This document shows, piece by piece, positions 11,316 to 23,076 of a DNA stretch of 64,000 nt. The notes below the pieces were generated by a model, which worked only from the letters and a program-made list of their open reading frames with translations, had not been told where the DNA came from and did not search any database. Position numbers and translations under genes: made by a program. Numbering within the stretch: the stretch's first letter is position 1; the number at the start of each line of letters is the position of its first letter. The DNA comes from Lyophyllum atratum (lineage: Eukaryota; Basidiomycota; Agaricomycetes; Agaricales; Lyophyllaceae): the NCBI GenBank assembly GCA_014905825.1, contig JACGCN010000026.1:620001-684000 (forward strand), given 5' to 3'.

Positions 11316-12600
11316 TTAGACAGCATTATCTGGCTTATAGTACACCTCATCCAAGTTCCCCGGCTTCGCAGACAGTACAGAGCCCATAGAGCCACCCGGG
11401 CCGTATGCCCCCGTTGCCAGTGTACTCTCTCCCCCTGTATGCGAGCCTACGGCTGTCTCGACTTCGTGTGCACTCCGTTGGCGGCCAAACGCGCCAAACT
11501 TTATATGCGAAAGCGGGACCATATTTGAGGCAGCCCCAGAGTCGCGATCCGACATCCAAATCTCATTGGGCCGCGCATGACCAGCCGCAACACGCGCTAT
11601 GACAAGCGTCGGCGCGATTCCCTGACGGGCCGTGAATTAGCACCCTCTCTAAGCATTGAAAAAGTGGATGGATGGATGCGACACGCACCGTCACTGGGAT
11701 CCAGAATGTGAAGGCATATTCGTACACCAGGGCACTGTGTAGGTACGGCGACGCAGTACAAGGCCGACGATTCGATGAGAATCTCGATGAGGCCGCGGTA
11801 TGGACGGAGACCGCCGACCTGCACGACGCGGTAGATGATGGCGCCGGTACAGAAGATCGTCGTCACCAGTGTCGCGGCGTACAGCCCTGTTACAAAGTTG
11901 ATTCGGAGCACGCCGAAGGTGGTTGCGGTGACGGTTTCGTAGGTCGATATGATGGAGAAGGCTGGATGGTGTGAGGAATAGGGAAGGTAGAAGTAGACGA
12001 CGTGAAGTGTACCTAGTGTGAGCATGGTACATATCACTGGAATCACAGTGATCTTCCACGACTTCCCCCAGATGACCCAGGTGCGCCAGATCTATTCTCA
12101 TATATCAGCTCGAGGAAGGTTTGAAGCAAAGCAGAGCGTATTGTTGCTCACAAGCACGCTGTCTGCGAGGAGGGCGCTCGTGTCGGAGTAAGATTTCGTG
12201 GTGAGAAACCATGTGGGATACTCGTCCAGCGCAGCGCCGATAGATTCAGCCGTTTCCCCGTGGGCAATGAACGCGCGCCCTACATATGCCCAAAATGCAC
12301 CCATATCCGCCGTTACGAGAACAAACAAGGTAATGGTTACGAGAGACATGGCCCACCGCGGCTGTCCCGCACGTTTAGGGCTGTTGTCTAAGACGACGGA
12401 TGAGATTGCAGGCATGGGCTCGGATTACTTGAGAGACTTACAGATCGTGGCAAGCGCGACAACGAAAACAGCGAAATAGATCCCTTATGATAGGTGTTAT
12501 TCCTTAGTTGTACATAAAGATGATGAAGCGCACCTAACAACAGAGCTTCAAAGATGCATGCATTGAAGTAGACCTCGCTGATTTTCTGAATCGACGGCAT
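11316..12600 (-). CDS. 7-TM integral membrane protein, paralogue A (probably frameshifted)
   Basis: This is a close paralogue of the plus-strand gene at 14903-16213. Exons are 12600-12534, 12483-12442, 12387-12152, 12091-12013, 11961-11689 and 11621-11316, at the same positions and phases as the paralogue. Shared motifs are EVYFNACI, SPKRAG, ADMGAFWAYVGRAFIAHGET, WRTWVIWGKSWK, NFVTGLYAATLVTT and VYEYAFTFWIPVT. Around 11745-11765 this copy lacks seven codons after LYC and has one extra base, so the last segment (GIAPTLVIARVAAGHARP) falls out of frame. Without the frameshift it would be about 340 aa. Function is unknown; the family is expanded in Agaricomycetes and resembles the DUF6534 class. 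It may be a young pseudogene. Confidence 0.65.
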
Positions 12601-14902
12601 GTTGACCGGGGATGCAACCGACGACTGGTAGCCAGTGATGGTATTGGAGTGCAAATGCAGGCCTTTAAATACCTGCGACTGTTCCGCTGGCCTTGGATGC
12701 CATCAAACTATGCCAGAGAAACGAGTAAGACGCTAGCGTGATGGGGAATGAATGGCTGAGGCGGCAGGACCTCGTGTCAGTGAGCGAGTATATTTACATA
12801 CCAAACGACGGGTACAGCCTGTGTCTGTGCTATTTCCCTCAGTGCCTTTGCTGTCCACTCTGTTTTAACGCCCGCCCTCGTGCCCAATCAGCCAATGGCT
12901 CCCCGCGCATCGCGTTTTGGTCACTGAGGTCTACACGGATTGAGAGAAGGCGCGTGGTGGTGATGGATAGCCATGCTCGCGAACAGATATGGAGTGGCCA
13001 AGATCAGCATACCTGCATCAACAAAAGGAAGGTCGTCGGACCAAACTTCTAGCATCATGGCGTCTCCGAAGTTCGAAAACCTGAAAAGGGATGACGGGAG
13101 TCGTTTATATTCGGAAGCATGCATACTTGTCCGCTTAAACTTGCTGGAGAGACTCCTCAACGAGTGGGATGATTGCCGATCGGGAGAGCGGAAGTAGCTG
13201 TCTCGTCTGCAATTTTTCAACCGTAGAAGTGATGTCCTGTGGGGGGAAGTCACGGGCCAACCTTGAGATCATAAGACCGACTGATAGAATGCAGGACGTG
13301 GTCGATGGTCATCAGCAACTTCGCATACTATTCCGGGTGTCGCGGCGGAACTCTCACAACTTGACAGTCAAGAAGCGGATTGGGTTATGAAAATACTGGA
13401 TAGTCCTAGTCACGGTCCTATCGACGCTCCTTGATGGTGAATTCTGACGCTGGAGTGTTGATTGAGAATACAGTCACTGTATCTGTTTCTTCGGTTCTAT
13501 GAGTTCTAATCGAAGTGTTACTTGATAAAGACCTACGTTCACTGCGGTGACAGAGAAAGAACATACTATTTCAGTATACCGTATCGCAAGTCGAGCCCGC
13601 CGATCAAAGCTGCCGATCAAAGTGCTAGGCATATTGCCAGGTGGGCACTGGCAGCAGCCCTGCTCGTAAGCAGAGAGAGGACAAAAGGAAGCAGGCAAGG
13701 AAGCAGCTGCCAGCGAGCAGTATGCGCCGTCAGCTACTAGAGCTCTGGTGTGGCTCGTATAATGCTTAGCTATGCGCGTTGAGTATATGTTGAAAAAGCG
13801 CCTCAACCACGCATGGCCCGCTACATGAACCATCTTGGAGATGTGGCATTCGGATACCAGTTATCCGCAAGGTTTCGGCAGCAACATAGAATGGTTGAAG
13901 TTGAAACGTTGACGCAGCTGCTCGGATCAGGAGATAAGATCATGGAACTGATGTGGGTGGGACCCCAGACACCATTCCTCCTTCTTTCTCCGCAGCTGGT
14001 CTTCGAGCTCGGACTGGGAAGTGGTTACCAAAAGACCTGTTACGCCTCTACAATATTCATGCTGACCGAAGACCGATGTATCCGGATACCACACCTTGCC
14101 TAACGCTCTCCTTTTCTAGCAAGCCGACGCACCTTCACACTCCTCATGCTGTCAACTCGAACCTGCGCCGCGAAATACAGCTTGACGTGGCTTCTCCCCG
14201 CACGGTTCCCACTGGGCTGCCCAGGGTTGAAGCTCGCTGCAGCTGATATACGATCTCGCGTATGAGGACCAAGAAGAACATCGTTCTCCGAGTTTTTTCA
14301 TCTTATGGTCCAGCTGACGTTGGGTTCGCTGAACCCTCGAATCCCGAGTCAATACTTAACGTTTAAGATCGTCCATGATCGCCGCTCATTTATAGCCATT
14401 CATTCCACACGCTGTCCGTTGAACCTCCGCAACAAACAGGTAGCTCCAATCTATCTAAATAAAAATAGCTCAGTTTGCCTCTTCAGGAATTTTGAAGCCA
14501 CACCCGTCGTTCGAAGTTCGCGAAACGTGATCCAGAAATATGGGCTACGTGGAAAGTTGATCCATCGAGCATGTTGGGATCCTCTAAACAATTAGTCCCC
14601 CCGCATCCCTCAGGCAGGTCAAACTCGTTGTCTAAGAAGCAGCATGAGCGATTAATCGAATGTATCTGCGCCGCAGGAATCACGGAGAAGAAATATGCCA
14701 GCGGCCCTCTAGGTATAGGTTATTGGTATCAAGTGGTAACAGTATATGATTACCTGTCGACTGCCCATCACGGGAACTTTACCTCTTTCTCTCCTTCGTC
14801 TCTCGGCTCCCTCGTAGACTTTGATGAATGCCAAAATCAAGACACATAAAGGCTTCCGTGGAGCCTCCAATACTCTAGCATCAATACCCCACCACACCGA
14901 CA
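12601..14902. other. Interval between the divergent 7-TM paralogues
   Basis: No gene could be supported. The ends should carry the two divergent promoters. The short frames here show no shared domain and no coherent exon chain. Confidence 0.5.
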
Positions 14903-16213
14903 ATGCCGTTTGCAATCAACCGTGTAAATGAAGTCTACTTCAACGCCTGCATCCTTGAGGCTTTATTACGAGGTGCGAGCTCGACCATATTGCTTCACTG
15001 TCAAATCCTGACATGGAGCACTAGGAATCCACTTCACGATATTTATCATCGCGCTTGCCGCAATCTGTGCGTTTCTTTCGTGGCAGTTGACGGTTAAGTC
15101 GTATCTTGTAATCTCATTGGTCAGCCTAGGTACGAGCCCAAAGCGCACTGGATCGTCGCGGTGGACATTGAGCCTTGTGGTTGTTGCTTTGTTTCTTCTC
15201 GCGACTGCTGATCTCGGGGCGCTTTGGGCCTACGTAAGGCGTGCATTTATTGCTCATGGTGAAACGTCCGAAACAATCGCCACCGCCCTCAACGAGTATC
15301 CCAACTGGTTCCTCGCTATGAAGTCGTATTCCGATGCCAGTGCGGTTCTCGCTGACAGCGTTCTTGTGAGACAACACCAGTATCTGCTTTATATGTAAAG
15401 CTGACATCGTACACTAGATATGGCGCACCTGGGTCATTTGGGGGAAGTCATGGAAAGTCACGGTGATTCCAGTGATTTGTACCATGCTCACTATAGGCAA
15501 GTTACATCCTGTTCGCTCCCCTTGCCGCTTGCTCACAATTTGGGCTTACTAGCCTTCTGCGTCATAACGACTTACCAGAGTATAACGACGAAAACCTTCG
15601 GTCTACTCCACGTCGACTTCGTGACGGGGCTCTACTCGGCTACTCTAGTGACAACGGTCTTCTGTACCGGTGCGATCATTTACCGCGTCGTGAAGGTTGG
15701 GGGCCTCCGGTCGTATCGTAGCATCATCGAGATCCTCGTCGAGGCCTCTGTGCTATACTGCTTTGCAACGATCTTCGCCCTCGTTGCGTACATTCACAAT
15801 AGCACAGTATATGAGTATGCGTTCACGTTCTGGATCCCGATGACGGTACGTGCCAGATCTTCCTTCTATCGCTTGCTGTTCATTTGGAGGTAAATACTCA
15901 CAACCATTCCCATGTATAGGGAATTGCTCCAACCCTGGTGATCGCACGTGTCGCAGCAGGCCATGCAAGGCCTGACGAGACGTGGACGGTGAACCATGCA
16001 TCAACTGTATCTAATGTCTCCTTCTCTGTCCGAGTCCCACCATTAAACAGACCGAGTTGCGAAGCAAGCGCACATGAACTCACCGTGTCAGGTTCATACA
16101 CCGGAGGAGCATTGGACACCAGGACGTATTTCTACAGTCCCGAGGCCTCCACGTTTTCTACCAAACCAGAAACCTTGGAAAAGGAATTCTGCAAATCCGA
16201 CCAGGCCGTCTAA
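14903..16213 (+). CDS. 7-TM integral membrane protein, paralogue B (intact)
   Basis: Six exons (14903-14972, 15025-15066, 15130-15365, 15418-15496, 15553-15845, 15920-16213) encode 337 aa with consistent phases. Hydrophobic segments alternate with short loops, giving about seven membrane spans: LGIHF-type segment after exon 1, LSLVVVALFLLATADLGALW, VIPVICTMLTI, FVTGLYSATLVTTVFCTGAIIY, LYCFATIFALVAYI and others. The hydrophilic C-terminus is Ser/Thr-rich and presumably cytosolic. Intron 4 (15497-15552) uses a GC-AG pair; the paralogue has GT-AG at the same place. The pair is divergently arranged, so the duplicate was inverted. A sensing or transport role is possible but not shown. Confidence 0.78.
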
Positions 16214-16697
16214 AGATAGCCATCACGGAAACTAGGGAGCAGCATTCATATTATCCAAGTCCTGATCTTACTCGCTAACCATCGGTTTATCTGCAGAGAA
16301 GCCAACGAATGCATTATTGTGTAGTACATCAATCCTACTGGGAGTATGATTATGGGGGAGATGTGCATCGCGAATCACGATGTTGAGGTCTGAGGGGGAG
16401 CAGAAGTAGTAACAACTTGCAAGTCAGAAATTGGAATTGGTGGCGCGACGCTGTGGGCTTAGAGCGTTTAGAAAACTGTTGAAGAAGGGGTACCACGTTC
16501 GACGTCATCTGTCCCACAGAGACTTGGATACTTAAACACCTGGCATGCCACACAGACAGCGTTTCCGACGCCAACGAAATCGTTCAAGAGCAAAGGAACG
16601 TCGAATCATGACGTGTGAGGAGGTCCGTCTGTGTATACCCCGAAGAGAAACCGCAGCTCTACGGTCGGTGGCTAGCCGCGGGCTCATACGTATACCC

Positions 16698-18139
16698 CTA
16701 ATCGTCCTCTTCGAAACCATCCCACTCGTCAGCATTGGTATACTGGTATTGACCCCATAACTCCTCGTCATCATCAACAGGTGCGATAGCAGTGACAACG
16801 AATTTATGCCCACGCGCTACGCCATACCCGGTCGGAAGGTGTTTGCGGGCGTACTCCGTCAAGTTCCCCGGCTGATAGGGGCTTAGGCTCATGGGCAGAC
16901 CCTGGTCGGCAGAGGGGACATGCTGGTAGCCGAGGTGGAGAACATAGAGGGGAAGAACTTGGGCGGAGTTGAAGACGATGTATTCTTTTTTGTTTGGAGA
17001 GACGTGGCTGTCGAAGCCTGGCTCGACGTTGGTGTTGAGGCGCCGGGGGGTGACGACATGATGTCTTCGGCCCATCAAGACAGCACATACAATCTTCAAT
17101 ACGATGAGTGGTTGGCTGAAAAGAAATGAATGGGTTAACGTACAAGTTTCTGACCAGGAAGGAGCCGGTGCCTACCCTTGATACCATCCTTGTATGCATA
17201 ATTCGCATACCTTTAGATTCCAGTGATGGTATAAGTACAGCTTACTCCCAAAAGTTGATATAAAAGACACTGACCGGAGACCGTAGCTCGGAGAAGGGGA
17301 GGTATAGATTCCCTGGCCCCATGTCGTCCCACATCGTATGCTTATGGCTTTCCCGCTTGCAGCTTTCTGTCCAGGTACCACAAAGCCGGACCTCACAATA
17401 GAGCCAACGTTCTTATATGACGTCCCGTGGAACACAATCTCTTCTTGCCCATACTCCCACATCACATCCTTCTCATGTCGATCCGGGTGCCTCTCCGCAG
17501 CAGCTTGTTGCATCTGCTGGCGGATCTTCAAATACCGCTCGCGAAGATCACTCCGCAAGACAACTTCTGCATGAATGGGTTGATCGGACTTGGAGAGTCG
17601 TGATACAATTTTCTCGATTGTTCGTGAACCCATGTGGGATTGCACAAGCGCCATATCCGTAACGCCTAACAAAGATTCAGAGCTAGCCATTTAAAGCAAA
17701 GTGACAACCTACGTTTATCCGGTTCATCCATGTTATACTCCTGGCGTTGGGCCTCCTCTTCCTCCTGGAGGCACATCCTCATGTCCCCCAGGGAGCCTAC
17801 CACGGCGTCGCGAAGTTCCTCACAGAACTCCCTAGTCTCTTCCGCAAGATCAAAGAGCACCAGCTGCTCAGGTTTACTCTGCAATATTGCCTCCAAGCGC
17901 ATCTGGAGATGGGACATCTCTAGCTGACTGACTCCAAGCCCGTCCGAATCAACTTTAATCTCGGGCGACTGTGCTGGTCCTGGGTACAATAGCGGAAGCA
18001 TGATGCGGAGAACAACGGGAGCAGAATGGAAGTTGAAATGCCTGTCATCCACGACTTCGAATGTGTTGAAGGTGTCGCAGTAGATGGCCTGCAAGCTGAG
18101 GATTTCCTCGTCGCGTACTTGGGAGGACATCTTGAACAC
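16698..18139 (-). CDS. RWD-domain poly/mono(ADP-ribose) polymerase-like protein
   Basis: Four exons (18139-17713, 17665-17275, 17210-17144, 17093-16698) encode 426 aa; a second ATG at 18130 would remove three residues. Residues 1-120 form an RWD fold (EEILSLQAIYCDTF near the start, then LLYPGPAQSPEI). The C-terminal half is a PARP catalytic domain. The NAD-binding His is in VFHGT (about H222), the Tyr in WGQGIYTS (about Y263), and the catalytic Glu in KKEYIVFNSAQVLPLY (about E332). The full His-Tyr-Glu set predicts real ADP-ribosyl transfer to protein targets rather than a dead enzyme. No WWE, BRCT or zinc-finger module is seen. RWD is related to E2 ubiquitin-conjugating folds, which are also found fused to fungal PARPs. 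Targets are unknown. Confidence 0.85.
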
Positions 18140-18845
18140 AGTTCAGAGGGCATATCGACGCCAGCCTGCGCGTATAAAAACAAAGCTGTTGAGTGTTTGA
18201 CAACCATGATCAGGTTGTTGCGCCGAACGTTGACTGGGAGTGACTAACCATGAGACAGACAGTTTTGACAACAAAGTCGCGTGGCACACTGGCAATGCCA
18301 CTTTCAAGTGATGTCGTGTCAAGTGTTCGCGAGGGCTGTAAGTCATGAGCGATGTCCAGTAGACATCATCAGCAACGGGCTGTGGATTACCTCATCGTTT
18401 ACTTTGGCTAGAGAAGGGGTCCAGGAGGTGCAGGAGTCAGAACCCTCTGATAGGTGGAGTATTGCCAACTGAACGAAGTAGAACCAAGTGCAAGAACCGC
18501 AGTGTTCTGCTGCATGTGTGCGAGATGTTCGCCTATAGCCCTTTGAACCATTCAAGTGTAGAGTATCAAGAATCGCATGTGTGGATGTTGTGGTTCGGAG
18601 GGTCGTGGCAGGCACTTAAGCGTGTGTGGTTGGTTCGGAATTGATGCATATTCTAATTTTTACAAATCTCAGCTGACTTGTTCGATGTCTACTGGTAGGC
18701 AGAAATTACAAAGAATTCACACAGATAATGTATGAAGAGCATTCCGTATTCCTGGCAATAACGTATTACAAGTATGGTAAATTGCACTAGTACATCCATC
18801 CGAAACAAGCCAAGGACGAAAACAAAACTAAGGAAACCTTTTAAA

Positions 18846-20985
18846 TCACGCCGTCGCAGTCGCCACCACCCTCCTTGTCGCCGACGTCAAGGTCGCGCGC
18901 GAGTACCTCACCACTCCCTGCAAAGTCGGCCTCTGAACCGCCTCCGCCACATCCCCAGATCCCGCGCGATTCACGAACCCCCACATCGCAAGCGACACCA
19001 GCAGCCCACAAAATATAATCATGCGCATCTCCTCCCCCGCCGAAGAATGCTCAAACACAAGGCCCACCGCCGCACGCCATCCCGTTTTTCTACGGCCAGG
19101 TGCGCTCAAGGGGCGGAGGTCGCGCACGTACTGCCTTGAAGAGGAAGAGACGCCAAGGCCGCAGGGCCAGATGCGACGGAAGTGCTCCAACCCGACGAGA
19201 CTGACTGGGAGGCCGTGGTGGTCGCAGGTGAGCCGGAAAGAGCCGGTGGCACGCGCAGGGAAGGGGAAGGGGAGGTACGGGAGGGAGAAGGGGAGTGGGA
19301 GGGGGTAGGCGGGTGGGATGAAGGTGAGGCTGAATTTGGTCAGGCGAGGATTAGCCTTGGCGATGCGAGCTGCGCCGGCAGAAAGTGTTTCGTCCCCGGG
19401 GTATTTGACGATCGTAAGGTGAAGGGTGCGGAGCTTCGGGAAGCCGCGAACGTTCTTGGAAAACGCGTCCTGTGTAAAACGAGATGAGAATCACTGCTGG
19501 TAAGAATCGAGAAGATTGGAAAAAACACACAAGTTGGAAGGAAGGCTTGTTACCACATGTTAGCTCGAGATGACGAAGATTGGGACAAGATGTGATAAGC
19601 GAGCGTAGCAGATTCCCGCTGTCATACATTGAATGTAGATTGAATGAGATTTTCAGTTCTGTCAGATGGGACAGTCCCTGCAGCAGCGAAGCGACCGCTT
19701 GGGCAGAGATTTCCCGCGTCTGCATGGGATCACGGAACGTGACTGATTTGAGGTGTGGTTGGAGGTATGGAAGAGCTTGGAGTTGCTGCAATGTCCCAGA
19801 GAATGATGATAGCTGCAGTGATCCTGGATCTAAGGTGGCTAGATGGGCAGGTTGTATGGTATATCTCGAAAGACTGAGGCTATCGAGTGTCGGATGAGCC
19901 TCCAAGAACGAGATGAATGGTCTCTTTTCTGTTTGGTCTACGGCGCCGGGTATCCAGTCTATAGAGACGTCACCGAGTGCGAGTTTTCTCAGCTTCTGCC
20001 AGCGGCCCTGCACTAGTGTGTGAACATCTGTGGGCAGTGTGGAGATACCTTCGATGGTGAGCTCTTCAAGGTCTGGACATCGGTGGATAAGCATGTCCCA
20101 TAGTTGGCGAGATGAGGCGCTGTCCTCTGAGATGTATACGATTAAAATATGATCAAGGACGACCGGTGTGGGTAACGTACCGTCTAAGAACATGTCCATG
20201 TGGGTATCATAAAAGCCAGGTTTCAACGTAAGCGAAAACCCAATGAGATCAACGAAGTCAAAGAGCTGGGGAAGTGGTCAACGCCCGGGTTGAGGATGGG
20301 GAGGTTTTGCATACATGGCTATTGTGCGCAGGGAGGTATTGTCCAACTGATGTTCCGATGTACCGTAGTTGCGGGCACCTGCCGGTAACGGAGACACGTA
20401 GTGAGTTACTTTGGCGAAGAGTGAGATGCACTGAATCACACGCACCCCATCCGCAAGGCAAACCACATGTCCTCGTGGTACGGTTTCTCGTCGCCATCCC
20501 ATACAAACTTCGTGAGCGCATCCAGGCGCTGAGTAGCTGCAGCCTCCCGAACTGCAGCAGAAGCAATCAAGCTGACAGCCACTCCGTGGCGTGATTCGCT
20601 GTGAGTCGCTCGTGGCCTGACGAAAAGATGTCGAACATGGCGCGCAATGTCGGGCCGTCGTTGGAGCATCGCCAGGGTCCGAGTACATTGCTCGAGATTG
20701 TTCAATACGACTATCCCGTACAGAATAGGTGCCAGGTGTGAGTAGATATAGCTAGACTTAATAGGTGGCCAGCATTAGCCCACCACGATGGGTTCATAAA
20801 TGAGATAAACTTACTGTCAAGCACAGGTTCAGGATATCACCACGAGAATCCAGAGCAGAGGCAATTTCGATGAGCAGGTCGCCAGGAGCCTGCATAAGTT
20901 GCGATCGTTGAGCAGCATGGCCAGAAGGACTTGTGGTGGGCTTGGACCATATCATGATGTTGGGAGGAGAAGACACGTCTGACAT
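18846..20985 (-). CDS. F-box/leucine-rich-repeat protein with a C-terminal membrane-like segment
   Basis: Six exons (20985-20815, 20756-20440, 20378-20315, 20265-20181, 20126-19531, 19469-18846) encode 618 aa. The F-box lies at about residues 33-75 (APGDLLIEIASAL, ILNLCLT, HLAPILYGIVV) and would bind Skp1 in an SCF ubiquitin ligase. LRR-like repeats follow (CPDLEELTIEGI, HPTLDSLSLSR, CPNLRHLELTC, FPKLRTLHLT), the likely substrate-binding part. The last 110 residues are unlike the repeats and contain a hydrophobic stretch MIIFCGLLVSLAMWGFV, which could anchor the protein in a membrane. Introns 4 and 5 lack stops or nearly so, making read-through models possible. Such F-box genes are greatly expanded in Agaricomycetes. 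The substrate is unknown. Confidence 0.8.
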
Positions 20986-23076
20986 GGCTCCGTACCACTG
21001 GCTTCTGCCTGCCAGTGAACGATATCATTAAACAGAAGGGCGAAGTTAGCGGGGTAAAGCACAAACGGAGGTAACCTCGGAAGTATCCCCTCCCCATGCC
21101 CGGATTACCTAACGCTCTTTGAACACATTTTTCGGATCTGTTCCCGATCCAATTGTTTTTCAACATTCTGCTCTACTTCGGTCATGGCCCGGTCTTATTC
21201 ACACTATTACTGTTACTATCTCCTATTTTCAGGGAGAGACACGTCTTGGGAATGGCTACGCACCAGGAAGGCGCAGGAGCAATCTTGGAGCTGCATCTGC
21301 CAACGAGCCTACGATGCCTGATCCTATCTTCTGATCATGACACCGAGAATAGCTCGCGGGGAGTTACCATGAACCTAACCCTCGGTAACTTATCAGGAGA
21401 CATGGATACCTGGGGATACACTATAGAAAGAAGTACGAAAAGCAGCGCAGTCTTGAAGGTTCACTCAATCCGGTCAATTGCCGTAGCCACAGAGGGGTCA
21501 TCTTTCACACCGATCTGTCAAGCGGACGTCCATGGAAGACGGAACGTCAATGGCGGTGTATGTGCGATCGTTCTCGACAAAGTATACGTCAGCAAGCCAA
21601 GGACCAAGGAGGCAACGACTCGAACAGTCTGCATCCTCTGCACATCTCATTCGCTGAGGTTTGTGGAGGAGTTATAGGTCTTGGGATGGTTAGGTATAAT
21701 ATTTCAGACTGAACTAATCATCGAGAAGCGACATGGCCTCGCCGGATTGACACTCGGACACTCGTCAATGTATTCGATCTCCAAGATCCAGGAAGGGTGC
21801 CGCTCTTCACCTTCTTGAGAGATTGTTGGGTGAAGTCACCTGCAGGCGTTCCGGTCTGGCTTCTCCCTTATCGATGTACAAGCTTTTAATTTGAGCGCCA
21901 GGCCCGGAGTATCTTCGACAGACAATATTGTGACGCTGCCAAGTATCATCTCCTAGCTGCTAACTTATATCCTGGACCTCGATCACATCAGTATACGCCC
22001 CTTTCCTACTACTCGCCGTGGGAGGCCGTTCGGGATACTGAGGACAAGGAAAATGATCACCTTCACCGTCTCGTTCACGTTGTGATATACCCTGACGGCG
22101 AGAGCAGCTCGAGTACTTCGGAGGTATGATCTCGGAGGAAAATAGCCGTCGAAAGGACGTACAGCAACGAAAGCGTCATTAAATTGTTTCGCGGCCAAGT
22201 GTACCTCGTGATCCATATGACGCACCTCATCTGCCTCGACCAGGATGACGATCAGGTGCGTCCATAGGTGGATAATGATCAGTGATGCACATCCCTTGCC
22301 AGCCTTAGAACCATCTCGCAATCCAGTATGCAAATACCCAAGCTCCATTTTGGAATCTCTTTTCCGGGGCTCAGAGGTGCTTGTCTCTATGGCAGGACCG
22401 CTGTTCGATGTGTGCCCCCTCTTTATGGCGGCGGCGCGTTCGAGGACCCTCATGATCCTCTCTTAAAATGACATGCCGCCAAGCGTGCAGTTCGAGGAAT
22501 TCAACGATTCAATTGTACCCATCGGTGTCTTTGTACTCGTAGAGGTTTTTCTGCCAACATCAGTACACTTTTTAGATGAAGTGGAAGTTTAAAGAGTACA
22601 CACCGGAGGCGAAGTACCCATCAATTAGTACGGCGGCAGGCAAGACGAGGCATTGCGTCTGGCCGAGTCCCCGATGAGGGAGGGATTGCCAGTGATCGTC
22701 ATAGGGCGCGCTATTCGCTTCGCAGGTGCCAGTAGACCTGGCTGCCCAAGGTTCATTATGAAGAATCATGGAACAGGGTTGTCGTCGTTGAAGAGTTAAG
22801 TATTTGAAACCAGTCTAGGCCTTAGAGTCTTTGAGACCCGAGTATTGACACCAGCCTCTTCTCTAGCACAGCAGCGCGTTTACTTTGACGTGAAACAGAT
22901 TTCAATCACTCCTATGAAATGTCAGATATCGATCATCACCAGCACGTACGCTGACATGGTGGTCATAAGAAAGAGCCCACTAATACATATTTCGGTATCT
23001 GTAGAGGTCCGCAAATATAGTCAGTTATCGAGGTCCTAGGCCTTCATAGAACATACATACTATGTAGTATTCACAA
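20986..23076. other. Interval without a supported gene
   Basis: A minus-strand frame at 22453-21983 contains two hydrophobic stretches (SLIIIHLWTHLIVILV and VKVIIFLVLSIPNGL) next to RAALAVRVY, faintly like a 7-TM protein of the DUF6533 type. I could not build a full exon chain, so it may be a relict or chance. Nothing else is recognisable. Confidence 0.4.

Noticed and set aside
11745..11765. Possibility that the frameshift in 7-TM paralogue A is a tiny intron
   Set aside because: The only GT-to-AG span that would bridge it is under 20 nt, too short to splice.
20127..20180. Reading straight through intron 4 of the F-box gene (54 nt, no stop)
   Set aside because: The donor GTACGT and acceptor CTCAG are strong, and removing it gives the shorter, family-like junction FLDEDSASSRQLW.
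21153..21677. Plus-strand 174-aa frame with a hydrophobic start
   Set aside because: The apparent signal-like start is preceded by no usable context, and the rest has no domain or partner exon.
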